Shown here: positions 63,807-64,000 of the stretch, piece after piece
Numbering within the stretch: position 1 is the first letter of the stretch
How the letters are laid out: each line of letters begins with the position of its first letter
Source: Heyndrickxia sporothermodurans
GTDB lineage: Bacteria > Bacillota > Bacilli > Bacillales > Bacillaceae_C
DNA: 64,000 nt
Reading direction: 5' to 3'
Assembly: GCA_018333075.1 (NCBI GenBank)
Contig: BORH01000011.1
Coordinates: 1 to 64,000, forward strand
The notes under the pieces: generated by a model
Seen by the model: the letters and a program-made list of their open reading frames with translations, nothing else
Database searches by the model: none
Told to the model about the DNA's origin: nothing
Made by a program: the position numbers and the translations under genes

Positions 63807-64000
63807 TGATACAGATTGATCATACTAACATAAAAGATTTACAACTAAGTCTCTCTGAACGTCCTGCCATTCCCACTCCCGAGCAGGACGTTGAACATAT
63901 CGAAATAAGAGGTAGACACGGAACCCTAACTAAGAAGTATGGATTTAAAGATATTCCGTATTCTCTTACCTTTGATTTTTTAGAAGATACGCCATTTAAA
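63806..64000 (+). CDS. distal tail protein (Dit), 5' part
   Basis: ATG 63806 overlaps the tape-measure stop. The 65 visible residues (MIQIDHTNIKDLQLSLSERP, IRGRHGTLTKKYGFKDIPYSLTFDF) match the N-terminal domain of siphovirus Dit proteins, which form the tail-tip hub. It runs off the right edge of the window. Confidence 0.75.
   Translation, partial: MIQIDHTNIKDLQLSLSERPAIPTPEQDVEHIEIRGRHGTLTKKYGFKDIPYSLTFDFLEDTPFK

Larger units (their letters stand above)
40404..64000. mobile_element. HK97-type, long-tailed prophage integrated in radC (right end outside window)
   Basis: Continuous phage gene order: integrase, repressor/Cro, DnaD, small early genes, ArpU, terminase, portal, protease, capsid, connectors, tail tube, chaperone, tape measure, Dit. 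At least 23.6 kb; host lysis and baseplate genes are beyond the edge. The structural genes seen are open and undamaged, so it may be inducible. Confidence 0.93.

Overview
The window comes from a low-GC, endospore-forming Bacillaceae chromosome (Bacillus sensu lato). The evidence is gene order and content: the core follows the Bacillus subtilis order tig-clpX-lonB-lonA-ysxC-hemAXCDBL-spoVID-ysxE-valS-folC-comC-spoIIB-maf-radC. It carries the sporulation genes lonB, spoVID, ysxE and spoIIB, with matching sigma-F and sigma-E promoters. The species cannot be fixed from the sequence alone.

Region 1 (1 to about 7.6 kb) is an accessory island rich in decayed antagonism genes. It holds a small bacteriocin-like membrane peptide, a helveticin-J-like secreted protein, an IS3-family remnant, and two collapsed WapA/Rhs polymorphic-toxin genes. 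Each toxin wreck is followed by an apparently intact immunity-type gene, and a further Imm-like gene and small relics follow. The island ends at 7577-7619 in the 3' half of a tRNA-Arg (anticodon TCT) with its own terminator, as expected for an element integrated in a tRNA gene. The island's other end and the complete tRNA should lie left of the window.

Region 2 (7.6 to 40.4 kb) is conserved chromosome. It covers protein quality control (Tig, ClpX, LonB, LonA), haem synthesis from Glu-tRNA to uroporphyrinogen III (hemAXCDBL, with a near-perfect PerR box on its promoter), spore coat assembly (SpoVID, YsxE), a T-box-controlled valS, folC, a membrane GAF-GGDEF protein, and comC, spoIIB and maf. 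An intact ISL3-family element with an 8-bp target duplication sits exactly in the T-tract of the hemL terminator, just upstream of the spoVID sigma-E promoter.

Region 3 (about 40.4 to 64 kb, running off the right edge) is a siphovirus-type prophage that splits radC. In order it has a large serine integrase, an S24 repressor/Cro switch with clear divergent promoters and operators, replication (DnaD) and small early genes, and ArpU with a tyrosine recombinase. Next come a cargo segment, an HNH nuclease, a likely cos site, terminase, portal, ClpP-type protease, HK97-type capsid, head-tail connectors, tail tube, tail chaperone, tape measure and the start of Dit. The cargo segment has an overlapping three-gene operon of unrecognised function and a RelA/SpoT-type nucleotide synthetase.

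The most striking signal is in the structural genes. Both the capsid gene (CCC-TGA) and the tail-tube gene (CCC-TAA) end at +1 frameshift sites. In each case the shifted frame encodes about 20 residues matching strands A-B of a fibronectin type III domain and then stops right after the conserved Trp-Asp/Glu. A separate gene directly behind the capsid starts at strand C of an FN3 domain and continues into a BIG2 domain. This suggests a split Ig-like domain that could be completed in trans on both head and tail. The tail chaperone also carries a canonical -1 frameshift site (A-AAA-AAG).
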